Source: Datisca glomerata
Lineage: Eukaryota > Streptophyta > Magnoliopsida > Cucurbitales > Datiscaceae
Length of the DNA stretch: 64,000 nucleotides
NCBI GenBank assembly: GCA_003255025.1
Contig: QANY01005609.1
Span: 853,152-917,151 of the forward strand
Direction of reading: 5' to 3'
Shown: positions 1-10,551 of the stretch, in pieces
Position numbering within the stretch: the first letter of the stretch is position 1
How the letters are laid out: each line of letters starts with the position of its first letter
Position numbers and translations under genes: made by a program
The notes under the pieces: model-generated
Database searches by the model: none
What the model was told of the DNA's origin: nothing
Seen by the model: the letters and a program-made list of their open reading frames with translations, nothing else

Positions 1-325
1 AACCAATCTAGTTATGTTTGGTTCACACGCATCAGGCTTCTTCACCCTACTGACACCCCCTTGTTCTTAGCCAAGTTTATAGACTCATCACCACTCAAGG
101 TTTGTGTTTACTAACACTCTCATTGTCCTTGTATTTCTAACTTTTCTTATGAGCCAACACATGATTAAACTGCTTAGTATAATTATATTTTCATTTGAAA
201 GATTTATGTGAAAATAAAAAAATGGAATAATGAAAATAAGAATATAATTATCTTTTCTATAATGAAAAATGGAATATAATTATCTTTTCTATCATTTTTA
301 GTTTCTAAGGTACAAATATATTTTA
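1..325. other. AT-rich non-coding stretch
   Basis: No gene, repeat or RNA recognised. AT content is high, and near 240-300 there is a short local duplication of a phrase containing TATAATTATCTTTTCTAT. Confidence 0.5.
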
Positions 326-378
326 ATGAATAATTTGAAGAAGAAATTTTCTGATTTAGGGATGGTTTTATTTTTCAG

Positions 379-1127
379 ACATAATGAAAGGGTTGTGGCC
401 AAAGAATCCAACAAAGATGAAGATAAACTAATTAGATTCAGACGGAAAGAAGAAAAGAAGACTGAGAAGTTGGGTAAGGATTCAGATGCAACAACAAAAA
501 GATTTTATGCTTCTGACCAAGAAATCAATCAGGTGAGATTCTCTTTTCTTATGTTTATTTCCATTTTTAGTTATTATATTTTCATCTCTAATAATTTAAT
601 CAGTAGAGGTAAATCGATTTCAGCTTCTAAAGGACATGTTCATTTAAAGTCAAACTATTTTGATTATGTTAATTAGATTAAGGTCTGGAAAATTATCTAA
701 ATAATGTGCTAAAATATAAGTGTTGAGTACTTAATTTTTCATTAGTAAGTATAACTAATGAACACAATTTAAAATGTGGATGAAGATAGTTGTTGAAAAA
801 TATTTAATCTTATAATAAAGTTCAGATACCCTATTGTAAACTATCAATATAATATAAGATGAATTTTAATCCTATAAAATATATTTACGATCGTTGTATG
901 TTGAAAGAAGAAAGATGGAAATACTTTCACGCGACAAAAAATGAAAAGAACAGACAGAGGAGGATAGGTAAATCAACCAACAACAATGGTACAACAAGGT
1001 CAAGAATGTGGCAACCCAGTCCACAAAGAATTGCAGAGTCCAAGAGCTTGAAGATGATGAACATTGTGACAATGATTGTAGAGGAGTTATAGGCTTTATG
1101 GGAAGTGAAAAAAGTTGTTTCAGGCAG
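379..1127 (+). pseudogene. Unidentified gene fragment, two exon-like blocks
   Basis: Two blocks look like exons. Block 1 (379-532) starts after a TTTTTCAG acceptor, ends at a CAG/GTGAG donor, and reads as a lysine- and glutamate-rich, charged peptide (for example RRKEEKKTEKLGKD). Block 2 (about 895-1127) is also very basic (KNEKNRQRRIGKSTNNN, then TRSRMWQPSP). It has an in-frame TAG at 1090 and ends at a GCAG/GTATT donor. The spacing of block 2 faintly recalls a NAC-domain DNA-contact segment, but not closely enough to name it. A CACTA family 1 terminus lies on the same strand 0.5 kb downstream, so this may be another exon set carried by that transposon. Seen: ORF blocks and splice-like borders. 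Inferred: that they are exons. Confidence 0.3.
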
Positions 1128-1594
1128 GTATTATTCTTTTTTCTCCTCTCTGCAGTTGGCCATAAATGGTGAAACCCACATTATCCACATTTTTTTAATT
1201 TCTTTTCTTCTTTTTTAATTCAGAACTTCATTGTTAGTGTTGGAAGATTAACTCTTTGTCAACGTTGAAAATGCTCTAAATGGGTTTAAAGGGCAATTAT
1301 CTCTAACTTATCTTTAGGTTAGATTAATATCCCAGAGATTATCTAAATTGATTTTCTTATGTTATCTAAATTGATTTTCTTATGTTATTTTAGTACTTAT
1401 TTTTTAATATGTGTGCACTAATTTCAATTCGATTTTGATTGATTGTTTTTCCACTTTGTTCATATTTTTCTTGATGGTCTTAGTTTTGGAGGTTGAAAAA
1501 TCAAGTGCAGGATTTATTGATTTTCAACCTGGTTTATTTTGTTGCATATTGAAAAAGCTTTCTAAATACTGAAAAATCAAGTGCAATGTTTACT

Positions 1595-2165
1595 GAAAAT
1601 CATATTCTTATAAATGCAGGACAAAGACACTATTTTAAGGACTTCTTGATCTTGAAGAATATATTTTTTTTTTGAGGTTAACCTATATGAGTTGTGGAAC
1701 TCTTTTTATATTTTTTTTGTTGGAACTAGTGTTGATCAAATGAATAATGCAAAACTTTCCCGAATTAATTTATGTTAATGTTGTCAATTATTATATCGGT
1801 GCTCTTTATGCTACTTAAAATTATCAATTTAAAATTTTTTAATATGAATAATTGATTATAGCAATGAATCTTGTGGTATCTCATTTTATAGATACAAAAA
1901 TACCTATTAATGTTAATTCACAAGTATTAAAAATATATGTTGAATGTTTCAACAGGAGTTCAAAAATCCTATTAAATGGCGTTCTATAGGAGTCACAAAA
2001 TCCTATAAAAAGTTAGAGATCACAGGGTTCTTCACAAGGGGCATTGCGCCTTGCAAAAAACATGGACTTTTAATATAAGAGGTTGTCACAGGTGCCACGA
2101 GAATCCTGTGGATTACTTTTCACAGGACTTCCTACCTCTTGTAGAATGTCATATTTTTTGTAGTG
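1595..2165 (+). mobile_element. CACTA family 1, 3' terminal ~570 bp
   Basis: The block ends in CTTGTAGAATGTCAT...TTTTTTGTAGTG, the inverse of the CACTACAA-type terminus of plant CACTA (En/Spm) transposons. The next three bases are ACA. The preceding ~570 bp match, allowing for decay, the minus strand of 47,982-48,580 and in part 26,000-26,334. Shared phrases include GGACTTCT..ATCTTGAAGAATA, TTGTCAATTATTATAT and ATGTTGAAT.. followed by repeated AGGAGTC/ATCCT motifs. No CACTAC start with an ACA target site is visible upstream, so the 5' end lies outside the window or is lost. Confidence 0.75.
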
Positions 2166-4484
2166 ACAGAACCACAACAGTAAAACAAATAGGATTCGAA
2201 CCAATGTAAGTTTTTCTTTTCTAAACCGATATAAATAGGAAATGATTTTCCAGCAGTGTACCCTGATGTAACATTATCCTCGTAGGTTTTCACAATTACA
2301 GACAAGTATAGAAATATGAGAGGTGTGGAAGACTTTTGGGGAAGATGAAAAGAGTAAATATAAAAATATAGTGAACCAATGTGAACTAAGTCCATCTAGA
2401 AGTGAAGCCACTACAACAATCATGATCTTTGATATGAGTAAGTTATAAGGTTCATTTTAAAGTCCTACAAAAGACCTGGAAAAAGGTACCATTTTACCTT
2501 GACCGTTGTTGAAGAAAGGTGTGTAAAAAAAAGAGGCGCGGCATTAAAATTTGGTTGACAAAAATGAAGAGTGCAACTTTGAACTCTTCATTTCTCATCT
2601 TTAATAATAGAGCGTGACTTTCAACTCTTTATTCATCTTTATGAATAGAGAGAGTACATAGTACAAGTCTTAGTGGTTTTACAAAGAGGTAGGGTTTCTT
2701 TATTAGCTTCCCTCTCTCCCCTTCTCTCTCTGTTTCTCTCTCCAACAGAAAGGGTTGGACGTTCATTTTCATGCATAAAGCATAGCAGGGAGCTTTGTTT
2801 CTCATTTTGTTTTTCATGAGAACAGATACTTCTCAGCCTTCTATTTTTTTAAGTTTCTGAATCTGAAACCTAAAGGTCGAATCTTCTCGTGTTTTGTGTC
2901 TCTTTTCTCTTCTCTTTCTCACCTCTCTCTGGTGCATTCTCACTCTCTGGCCCAATCTGTCTCAACAACCATAAGGGATTTTTGTTTGGAAAGGAAATAT
3001 GGAGTTTCAAGATTCCTCCCTCTTTGTCGGTAAGTCAACGCCATCGCCGATTATGTTTCTTTCCTTTAGATTATATTTTTAAGAGGTCATTTTCTTTGCT
3101 GTTGTTGAATATTAGGGTTTGATGTGTTTTGTCATCATTTTATTCTCTCTTTTACTTGATTATGTATATTACATCCGCTATTTTTTTAAGAACTCTTTTA
3201 TTTTCTTCGTTGCTCTGCTGAAAGTTGGGGTTTCATGAGAGGGAGACTTGCTGTCGATTCTTGTGATTTTTTTATGAAAATCATGTATGAGTATTGTCCT
3301 TGTGAGCGAGCAATGACATCTACTATTCCAGATTTTACTTGTGGATTTGTTCTCGATTTCTGAAAGTTAAATTGCTTTCTTTTTTGGTCTGCTGAGGCTC
3401 ACAGAAAATATGATGGGATGGGAACAATTCTTGTAATCACGGTCAATACACATACAAACAAGCAATAATTTTCTATACTTTCCTCTTTTTACTGATCTAA
3501 TCATTCCTTTACTTGTAATGTTATATTTTTGTTAACTAGATTTCTCAAAGAAATGTCCAAATTTAGTGGCCATGTGACATAATTTGTAAATCGTTTCTTG
3601 ATTTTGAATTATTTTCAAGTAGAACTTAGTCATTGTTTCTCTTCTGTGATGTTGGTAGAATCACTACTCTAATAATTGGTAGTTCCTCGATACTGTTCAG
3701 TTGGCTTTGTTAGTGTTTTCAGCCATTTATGGTGAAGCAATGATCACTTTCCAATGTTGGGAAATTTTTTCCCGCCATTGATGCTGAGATTAATTCTGGT
3801 CGTTAAATCTGGCCAGAATGATCCCAGCCGTTAGATGGGTTTATGTGTAAAATTGCTTTGCAACCGGAGGAGCAGGTAGCCCATCCTTATTTCACTTTCC
3901 CTTTCTCTTTTCCTCCTATCTCCTTCGATTACCCCTTACCCATAACCAAAAAACCCCTAAAACTCAGATGAAGCTCAGCCCCTTCTCCTTTCCTCCTCTC
4001 TCATTCGACTTCCCATAAAAAAAATTAAGGCACGTGAACATAAGCTTCCCTCAGCAACTTTGATCCATCTCTATTCTCCAAGCTTTTCTCACAGTTTACA
4101 GTTTTAGCTCGGTAAATTCGCTAATCCTTTAAGTTCAACATCTCGATCTAGATGACGCTCGAGATTTTGGTCGCGATCTTCAAAATGAGTTGGATTTTGT
4201 TCACATGGAGTTGATTAGAAAACCTGGTACAATCTTATGTCTTCAAAACATTTCTAATTCAAAATGCAAACTGTGAAGTTTATATGTTTTGTGTAAATCA
4301 ATGTTGTTGGAGAATCGATTGTGGTGAATTGATTCTAGTTTTATGTGGCTAAAGGTTTGGTCGATGATGGTGGCTTTCTAGGGTTTCGATGTTGGATTTG
4401 AGTTTCATTGGTTTGGAGCACATATTTCATAGGTTTCATTGGAATTGGGTTTTCACTGTTCTAATATCATAACTCGATTAAGGC
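2166..4484. other. Non-coding region, gene-leader-like
   Basis: No recognised gene. 2,690-2,760 and 2,890-2,960 are rich in CTCTCT, as plant 5' leaders often are. At 3,002 a short ORF (MEFQDSSLFV) runs into a GTAAG donor, and 3,840-4,120 looks like a second pyrimidine-rich leader. These may be promoter and leader pieces of captured or dead genes. Nothing here can be tied to a named family. Confidence 0.3.
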
Positions 4485-4559
4485 TTGGAGCTGGTGTTTC
4501 ATTGGTTTCTTTGTTTGCTTAAGTATTTTAAGTATGCTATATTTGCAAGATTTTTCAGA

Positions 4560-4772
4560 TTCTCGATGAGAACCATGAAGCAAACCCAAGGGAATGAATT
4601 ACACATTCTAAATGGATCAATTACAAGGGCTAGATCTCAGAAATTCAAAAAAAACCTAAATTGGAAAATCAAGGAGTTTTGGGCTGATTCTCGAAAATTA
4701 CACGCAAAGATGAGTCTAAATGATAATAAAGGTGTTGTCCATGTCATCAAAGTAAGTTTAGAGGCTAATTAG
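4560..4772 (+). pseudogene. Ty3/gypsy polyprotein C-terminal remnant
   Basis: The peptide around 4,600-4,772 contains LNGSITRARSQKFK, then a helical segment IKEFWADSRKLHAK and a VHVIKVSLEAN end with a TAG stop. The G-x-I-T-R-A-R-x-x-K/R phrase followed by a short helix is typical of the extreme C-terminus of plant gypsy-type Pol polyproteins. An LTR-like sequence follows within about 20 bp, as expected for the 3' end of such an element. No protease, RT or integrase sequence is visible upstream, so this is a truncated tail. Identification is by motif memory only. Confidence 0.5.
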
Positions 4773-4784
4773 CAATTAGATAGA

Positions 4785-5253
4785 AATTAGGTGTCTTTTT
4801 TAATATTTCAAATATAATTTCAATTTTTTAGAGTTTTTTTATATCTTCTAATGATTTAAATTTCTTTGATTATGTGCGGGAACAAACCTCTATATAAAGA
4901 GGGTTTATCTTTTGCAAATGAAAGATTATTGATAGTAAAATTTAGAGAAATTCTCTCTAGTTCTTTTTTAACTATTTGAACTTATCATGTTTTTTATATG
5001 TGGCGTTCACCCCGACTTATCAATCCGTTCATCCATCCTGGGTTGTGGCATCTTCGACATACCCCGACTTATCAATTCATTCTTTCATCCCGGATTTTGG
5101 CATCTTTGAATAGCTTTGGTTCTCTTCAACAAGTTTGAATTGGGTCAGGCTTTTATCCTTCTCGATTTGAAATCGATCATTTGGTTCTTGAACCATCATT
5201 GTTATTAGGCTCCCAAGGCAGGTCACCTACTAGGTTCGTATCAATTATGCGTT
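4785..5253 (+). mobile_element. Gypsy-type 3' LTR remnant
   Basis: It follows directly after the gypsy tail. It contains TATATAAAGAGGG (about 4,890) as a probable TATA region and then AGAGAAATTCTCTCTAGTTC, a phrase often seen in the R/U5 part of plant gypsy LTRs. It also holds two ~60-bp direct repeats of CCCCGACTTATCAAT(C/T)C at about 5,010 and 5,060. The end is placed near GGTTCGTATCAATT, just where a PBS-like TATCA would start. No second LTR copy was found in the window. Confidence 0.45.
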
Positions 5254-6396
5254 TGACTATACTCCATCCTTGCAAGTTAAAACCAAGTTTAAAGGTTGTC
5301 TAGAAAGAACAACTGGCCTCACTTTCTCAAATGTTCTTAATGGGCGTGTATCTTAGTAGCTGACTCATAGGTAAAATCAGTTGTGATTGGTTATAATTTT
5401 GCAGAAAGAGTAATCACTATGTGTAATCTGTATAAAAATTGCATATATTCCCGTTTGGAAACTATGCATGTTATTTTCCTTTTCCCTCGAACCATTTAAC
5501 CTCTGAATACGAGAATTTGGAATAGTTTTTAGTTTAGTGTTCCTAATTAGATATAAGTCCTAATTAGATACTACATTGTGTTTGGAGCACAGACGAATGG
5601 GAGAAGCAAGCTAGCAAGGTCTTGTAGATTGTCTGTTAAATGTTCGTTTAATATGTTGGTTATGAAATCAACTGAGGTTTAGACTCTCTCTACTCTAGCC
5701 TATTTTAACGATTGCTTTTACTAATGGTTGCTTTTAGTTTTTATTCATATGCGATTCGATTGAACCTCAAGATTTATTTTGGAATTTGGCGGTAGGAAAA
5801 TATGGAAACATGTTGTTCTGAATTTATTTGGAAGTACTTTTTTTTAGTAATTAAACTGGTTATTGACAATGATTCTATCTTCTTTTGGATGAACAGTAAG
5901 TCATAGTACTTAATTTAAAATTTCTCATGCTATTCTTCTATTTTATTATTGTTATTTGGACAAAGTTGTATTGATTTTAGAGTATTAATACTGAGTGGGG
6001 AGCATTGTCAAGTTATCTTCCTTTAACCTGCTATCAATCTTGAACTTATATCTGCATATTTTACAACATGATGCGATGATGTTATATATGCATATTAATA
6101 ATATTCCTTCTTGCTGTCTCACGGATTGAGTATATTAACACTTGGTTGAATACTATTGATCCTTTGAGCAAGAACATGACAAAATTAAAATTCAAGGATC
6201 ATGTAGAGAAAATTGAACTAGGTTTTAGTTTATAATTGTATTCATTTAGTTGATTAATGAAACTCTTATACACTTTCATGTTTACTCTATATGGGTCACT
6301 GGTAAGATATGTATCTTTGTTGATTGATGTTATTCGGCAATTCATAAATTTATGCTATAAACTAAACTAGGATTAAATTATTTTTGGTCATTGCAG
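5254..6396. other. Non-coding, no recognised gene
   Basis: AT-rich sequence with no recognisable ORF or repeat. Its last part, ending TTGGTCATTGCAG, acts as a plausible intron 3' end for the exon that follows. Confidence 0.4.
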
Positions 6397-6480
6397 CTAT
6401 GGCTATGTAACTCCAGAAGATGTTCCTGAATTGCTTAATCAACATATTACAAAAGGAGAGATCATAGAAAGGCTTTGGAG
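6397..6480 (+). pseudogene. Exon of a [2Fe-2S] sucrase/ferredoxin-like gene
   Basis: An open 84-bp exon lies between an intron-like TCATTGCAG acceptor and an AG/GTTTGT donor. It encodes YGYVTPEDVPELL..., then HITKGEIIERLWR. The block Y-G-x-V-T-P-x-D-V-P-x-L-L-x-x-H-I-x-K-G-x-I-x-x-x-L-W-R is the C-terminal part of the thioredoxin-like [2Fe-2S] fold in plant sucrase/ferredoxin-like proteins. A related motif occurs in NADP-reducing hydrogenase and NuoE-type ferredoxins. Only this exon is recognisable; the cluster Cys residues would be elsewhere. The open block after a GATTACAG at 6,669 does not match the next expected exon. It stands alone among transposon termini, so it is read as a captured or relic exon. 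Confidence 0.65.
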
Positions 6481-6959
6481 GTTTGTATATTGGTTTTGTA
6501 TTATCTAATCCTTGCTTTATTTGTCACTGCCAGTATGATTATTATCCATATTTTGTACACTCGATGTGTCACTGTTAGCATGCTTAAATTTGCATTATTG
6601 TGCTCTACTTGGATTATGATTCGGGATCTTATTATTTATCTTGTTATTTATCTTTAAGGAGATTACAGATCAGTGATGGAAAATGCATTGCAACACGATC
6701 CTGGGAGTACAAACGATGCAGCTAAAGAAAACATTAAAAAGTACCAGGATTAATGGTCAGTGAAGAAGCGTCTTGACAAATATAGTTTAGAAAAGGAAGT
6801 AATTCTCAATCCATTCATCAGTGACTTAATAGTTAAAGAAGTAGATTGAGTTTATAATAGAAGGGATTTGTGCAGAAAAAAATGCATATGTAGTGATACC
6901 AATGAATGATATGCTTTTTTGTAAAGCTTTGTTATTTCATATATATTTACAATGTGATT
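6481..6959. other. Unassigned open block and non-coding DNA
   Basis: After an ATTACAG at 6,669 an open block reads SVMENALQHDPG, then AAKENIKKYQD, a TAA stop, and VKKRLDKYSLEKE in the same frame. It has exon-like composition but I do not recognise it. The rest is AT-rich and featureless. Confidence 0.25.
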
Positions 6960-7740
6960 AATACGTGAAAATTATCAAGGATATACAAATTTACATAAAG
7001 ATTTACAATAAATATTTTACAATGAGATTAAGGGTTGAAAAATGATCAAGTGTAAAAATGACTAAGGGTGTAAAATGACTAAGTGTATAAAAATAGCAAA
7101 GTGCTTCAAAACACTTGTGTGCAAATGGCTACCTTGTGAAAATGATTAAGTACGTGAAAATAGTTAAATTCCATCCAAACAAGTATGTGAAAATGGAAAA
7201 GTGGAGAATGAAAATATGACATTATAAGATCAAGTCACGAAAATGACTATTTGCATATAAGTGGCTAAGTGTGTAAAAATGACTAAGTTTGTCAGAACAA
7301 CTATATGAAAATGACAAGTATATGAAAATGTGTGAAAATGTCGAAGTGTGTGAATATAGTTAAGTCCATGAAAATTACTAAGTAAATGAAAATTGCTAAG
7401 TGTATGTAGCTAAGTTATAAAAACGCCCACGTGTATGAAAATATGACTAAATGACAAAACAAGTGCATGAAAATGACAAAGGGTGAGAAAATGATGAAAA
7501 TATTGCTAAGTGTATAAAAAAGTTAAGTTGTGAAAATGATCAAGGTTAAGTTGTAAAAATGACGAAGTGTGTGAAAAAGATAAATGCAATGAATAATTTT
7601 ATGAGAGGGAGAGAGATCTAGAATTTACAAGTACATGAATGAAAGGCATAATCGTGTGAAATTATTATGTATGACTAAGTGTGAAAATATAGTTAAGTGC
7701 ATGAGAATAAATAAGTGTATAAAAACAAGTAGGGCCAAAG
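6960..7740 (+). repeat. Degenerate minisatellite, AAAATGACTAAGTGTGTG-like unit
   Basis: About 780 bp are made of loosely repeated units of 15-25 bp around GTGAAAATGACTAAGTGTG. Variants with AAATGATCAAG, AAAATAGTTAAGT and AAATTGCTAAGTG recur dozens of times. There is no coding potential. The unit matches no other part of the window. Confidence 0.8.
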
Positions 7741-8239
7741 AAGAATAAATATGTTGTTAATTTTATCAGGTGGATTTTTTAACTGATAAATTTACTAACT
7801 TCTATTACTTATTAAATCGTAGGAGAAACTGTTTCCCAGTGACTTTGATATGTATTTGGCTGTTATTTATGTTTTTGTTAATTATGTATGATGAGACAAA
7901 TATTTGTTTGTGTAAAAGTCAAGTATAGACATCATTATATATTGATGCCATTTGCCATTTACAGACTTTATTCATTATATGTCTAATTTCAAATGCAGGG
8001 GATGTTGTGTTGCTGAAATCTTTTTATGATGCATGAATGATGTGATTCATAGTAGTTGAGTTACTATATTATTATTTTATTAGGAGTTGCCACTATAGGC
8101 TAGTTAAATATGGATAAGAAAATAGACATAGGTAACACTATTAGTGATTTGGCTTCTCCTAGACAATTACATGAGAAAATAAGATTTTTTTTCCTTTTAT
8201 ATTAATCTGTTCATTTGTTGTATACATGCTAAAAGGAAA
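7741..8239. other. Non-coding, no recognised gene
   Basis: AT-rich sequence with no motif recognised. It contains CATGAATGA/CATGATT phrases but no ORF of note. Confidence 0.4.
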
Positions 8240-8587
8240 GAATCGTGGTTAATTGAGAAGTAGATAAAATTTGATGTTCTTAAAGTCCTAGCTGAAATGT
8301 ATGATCCTGAAATTCTTATAGAGGAAGAGAAACATTACTTGAAGTGTGCTGGTGAGAAGAAAAAAAATGTATTGGTTAGGAGACAAGGTGTTTTTGGTGG
8401 AGTTGTTCTTAATTTGCAACTCCATTGGAAAAAGCACGAAACTGTTAAAGTTATTTGCAAGCCAAGGTAGATTCATTAATATACTGACAAGCTTGCTCGG
8501 TTTAGTAAAGGCATGTGATTGGCATAAAGCCTAATAATGCAATAATTTTCTACCAAGCAAAGAACTATGTGCATCCAGAACTACAAG
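8240..8587 (+). pseudogene. CRM-domain (YhbY-like) RNA-binding protein fragment
   Basis: Translation gives YDPEILIEEEKHYLKC, GEKKKNVLVRRQGVFGG, then VVLNLQLHWKKHETVKVICK. After disruptions it continues YTDKLARFSKG, then IKPNNAIIFYQAKNYVHPE. This is the CRM (chloroplast RNA splicing and ribosome maturation) domain: the E-E-x-x-Y-L-x-x-x-G-x-K-K-K start, the R-R-G-V-F-G-G-V loop (second R changed to Q here), L-H-W-K-K-H-E-x-V-K and the final Y-R-G-K-N-Y (here YQAKNY). It most resembles single-CRM proteins of the Arabidopsis At3g25440 type. Two nonsense codons (TAG near 8,466, TAA near 8,475) and a frameshift near 8,515 inactivate it. A CTACAAG/GTGATT donor ends the exon. In the authentic family this domain binds structured RNA in plastids or mitochondria. 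It stands alone here, between CACTA sequences. Confidence 0.88.
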
Positions 8588-8950
8588 GTGATTTCATTCT
8601 TTATTTGAAAGATCATTTTCTTTTCTTGTATTTTGCACCTTGTATCCATCTACCATTTGTATAAAGGTTCTGTTTATTTGCCCTTGGCTATATGGGAAGT
8701 TCACTGGGGCATACAACTTTTTCCATTTCGCAATATTTGTATGCTTCCCCCATATTAGTAAGTATTAGATTTTACCATGCTGGCCTTGAATTTGATCTGA
8801 CAGTTCATTTAAATATTAGGCCTTGGAAAAATATATATATGAAAAGACATGTAACTAACGTCATTATAGGGTTTTAATGACGACATGCTATTGATAACAT
8901 TTTGGGCAAAACGCTGCTGCTTGATTATGTGGTTTCTAAAATGTTTGTAG
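8588..8950 (+). other. Intron-like spacer between CRM and NAA20 fragments
   Basis: T-rich sequence without a recognisable protein. It starts with a GTGATT donor and ends with ATGTTTGTAG as acceptor. If captured exons were ever co-transcribed, this would serve as the chimeric intron. Confidence 0.3.
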
Positions 8951-9083
8951 TCATGGGTAAAGTTGAAGGGCAAGGTGAGTCTTGGCATGGTCATGTAACT
9001 GTAGTAACTTTTTCTCTAGAATACTGCAGGTGGCAATTAACCAAGAAGTTGATGAATATGCTTGAAGAAATCAATGACAAAAT
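8951..9083 (+). pseudogene. NAA20: NAA20 (NatB catalytic subunit) exon fragment
   Basis: An uninterrupted 133-bp exon encodes MGKVEGQGESWHGHVT, then EYCRWQLTKKLMN and LEEINDKM. This is the core GNAT acetyl-CoA-binding segment of N-alpha-acetyltransferase 20, the catalytic subunit of NatB, which acetylates Met-Asp/Glu/Asn/Gln N-termini at the ribosome. The usual R-R-Q-x-L-A acetyl-CoA loop is altered to C-R-W-Q-L-T, so the pyrophosphate-binding R/Q-x-x-G/A signature is damaged. Borders look like true splice sites (TTTGTAG before, AAAT/GTAAG after). Neither the N-terminal exons nor the following VDLFVR exon is present. This is a captured or relic single exon, not a working gene. Identity is very likely from motif density. 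Confidence 0.9.
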
Positions 9084-9869
9084 GTAAGATGGAGATACGT
9101 AGATTGAATTGAATTATAGTTGGTTGTTTCTTTACATTTAGAAGCTTCATTTTATGCATAAATTTTCCTCATCTATAATGTTAGTTTTATATGAGTCAGT
9201 TCTAGTTTTAATAAATGCCAGAGCATTCTAGCCAATCTTATGAGTATTTTGTATGTTCCTTTGTCAATTGTTGACTAACCTTTCTTCAAAATTTATCACT
9301 ATTTTGTCTGTTGACATGACAATTAATTGCACGTCTTTGAATTTGGACAAGGGATGCCATTGTCCAAATTGTAGTTGATTACAACATGCAGCAGCTTATG
9401 CCGGGGTGGATTCCAAGAAGGTTAAGTAAAGAGTTCTAATTACTTAAATGTTGTCCATGCAAACATCAATTTTGTCTTCTTTACATTCTTTCCAACATGA
9501 GAAGGTCTTGGTGGTAAAAAGGATTTAAGACAACTTCACTATGGAGGAAGAGAAAGACTATTTCGAGCCCCGCTGTATGCATACTCATACTCTATTTATC
9601 TATGACAACTGAAGAGTTTATTACTGCTTCCAATTAGCTGAATTGTATCCTTGTCAAGATAATTAGCTCATCTAATTTAGTAATTTTATTTAATAATAAT
9701 TAGAAGTTAATGGAACAGAGTTTAGAATAATAGACAAGAAAATTTATTTAAAATCATCCAATAATTATATTTTCCTACCAGTATGTAGGTTTGGTGAATA
9801 GCATGCTATTGTGATAAACTGTTTATGGAAAAGCATCCTTCTATGCGTAAAGATCTTCTAATGACTGGT
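9084..9869. other. Non-coding between NAA20 exon and CACTA terminus
   Basis: No recognised gene. A short open phrase near 9,380-9,440 ([17 protein letters not shown]) is exon-like but unassigned. The rest is AT-rich. Confidence 0.3.
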
Positions 9870-10112
9870 ACATCTAATTGCTTTTGGCGGCACCTATGAT
9901 GACGGGGATTCCCCGTCATCTGATTACTTTTGGCGGCACCTCTGATGACGAAAATCCCCGTTATCTAATTCCTTCTCACGGCACCCTATTATGACAGTTT
10001 TTGTTGAAAAAGAGTAAAGATGACAGTCCGATAGATGACAGACGGCCAGCCGTCATTATAGGATTATAATGATGGGTTTTAACTGTCATCTAAGGCCAAA
10101 ATTATAGTAGTG
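9870..10112 (+). mobile_element. CACTA family 2, 3' terminal region
   Basis: It ends AAAATTATAGTAGTG, the inverse of a CACTACTATAA terminus. The block is full of subterminal GATGAC/GTCATC motifs (two copies of GGCGGCACCT.TGATGACG, plus CCCGTCATC, AGATGACAGTC, ACTGTCATC). It aligns along its length with 55,540-55,771, the right end of the outer nested element: both have ATTCCCCGTCATC, AAAGATG(A/G)CAGTC and GGTTATAATGATG(A/G)GTTTTA-like phrases. The three bases after the end are AGT. No CACTAC start with an AGT target site was found to the left. Confidence 0.78.
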
Positions 10113-10117
10113 AGTAC

Positions 10118-10203
10118 GTATTTGGTGAACCCCTCCAAGAATTATTATTTTGTAAGTACTTGGTGAATCCCTCCAAGAATTATTATTCTATACGTATTTG
10201 GTT
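10118..10203 (+). repeat. 38-bp tandem duplication beside the CACTA end
   Basis: TTGGTGAACCCCTCCAAGAA and TTGGTGAATCCCTCCAAGAA occur 38 bp apart, each followed by TTATTATT. A third partial start (TACGTATTTGG) follows. The array begins within a few bases of the CACTA family 2 terminus. Confidence 0.8.
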
Positions 10204-10551
10204 TCGTATTTAGTGAACAAAAAAACTTTTCACCTGCTGGGTTTTGTGTGGCTCAGATTGCTTCAAAAATAATCTAAGGGCCACAATGACCCAGCATCAA
10301 TGCCGGGAATAATTTCTCGACACTATAAAGTTTTCAATTTAAAAAGTTGAAAGATGTCCATTTTGTTGGCCAATGCCTCTGTTTCAAGCCTTGTCATTTG
10401 TAATCTTAGCTTAGCTATACATAAATAATTCTAACAAAAGTTCCAATCCTAATTAGCTGTAGGTTGAAAATAGTACATATTTTTTCCTATTAAGACTAGT
10501 TATTTTCTTGTTGTTTATAGTTTTTCCTCGGCTTTAGTAGTTATTTTCTTA

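Noticed and set aside
859..1092. NAC-domain transcription factor
   Set aside because: Only spacing of basic residues is similar; the core W-K-A-T-G-x-D motif is absent.
2410..2430. CACTACAACAATCATG as a CACTA left end paired with 12,959 or 10,112
   Set aside because: Flank AGC does not match AGT, and the following sequence shares no subterminal motif with either right end.
3662..3680. CACTACTCTAATAATTGG as the left end of the family 2 element ending at 10,112
   Set aside because: It is flanked by AAT, not AGT, and lacks the TGACA subterminal motifs that follow the true family 2 left end at 45,445.
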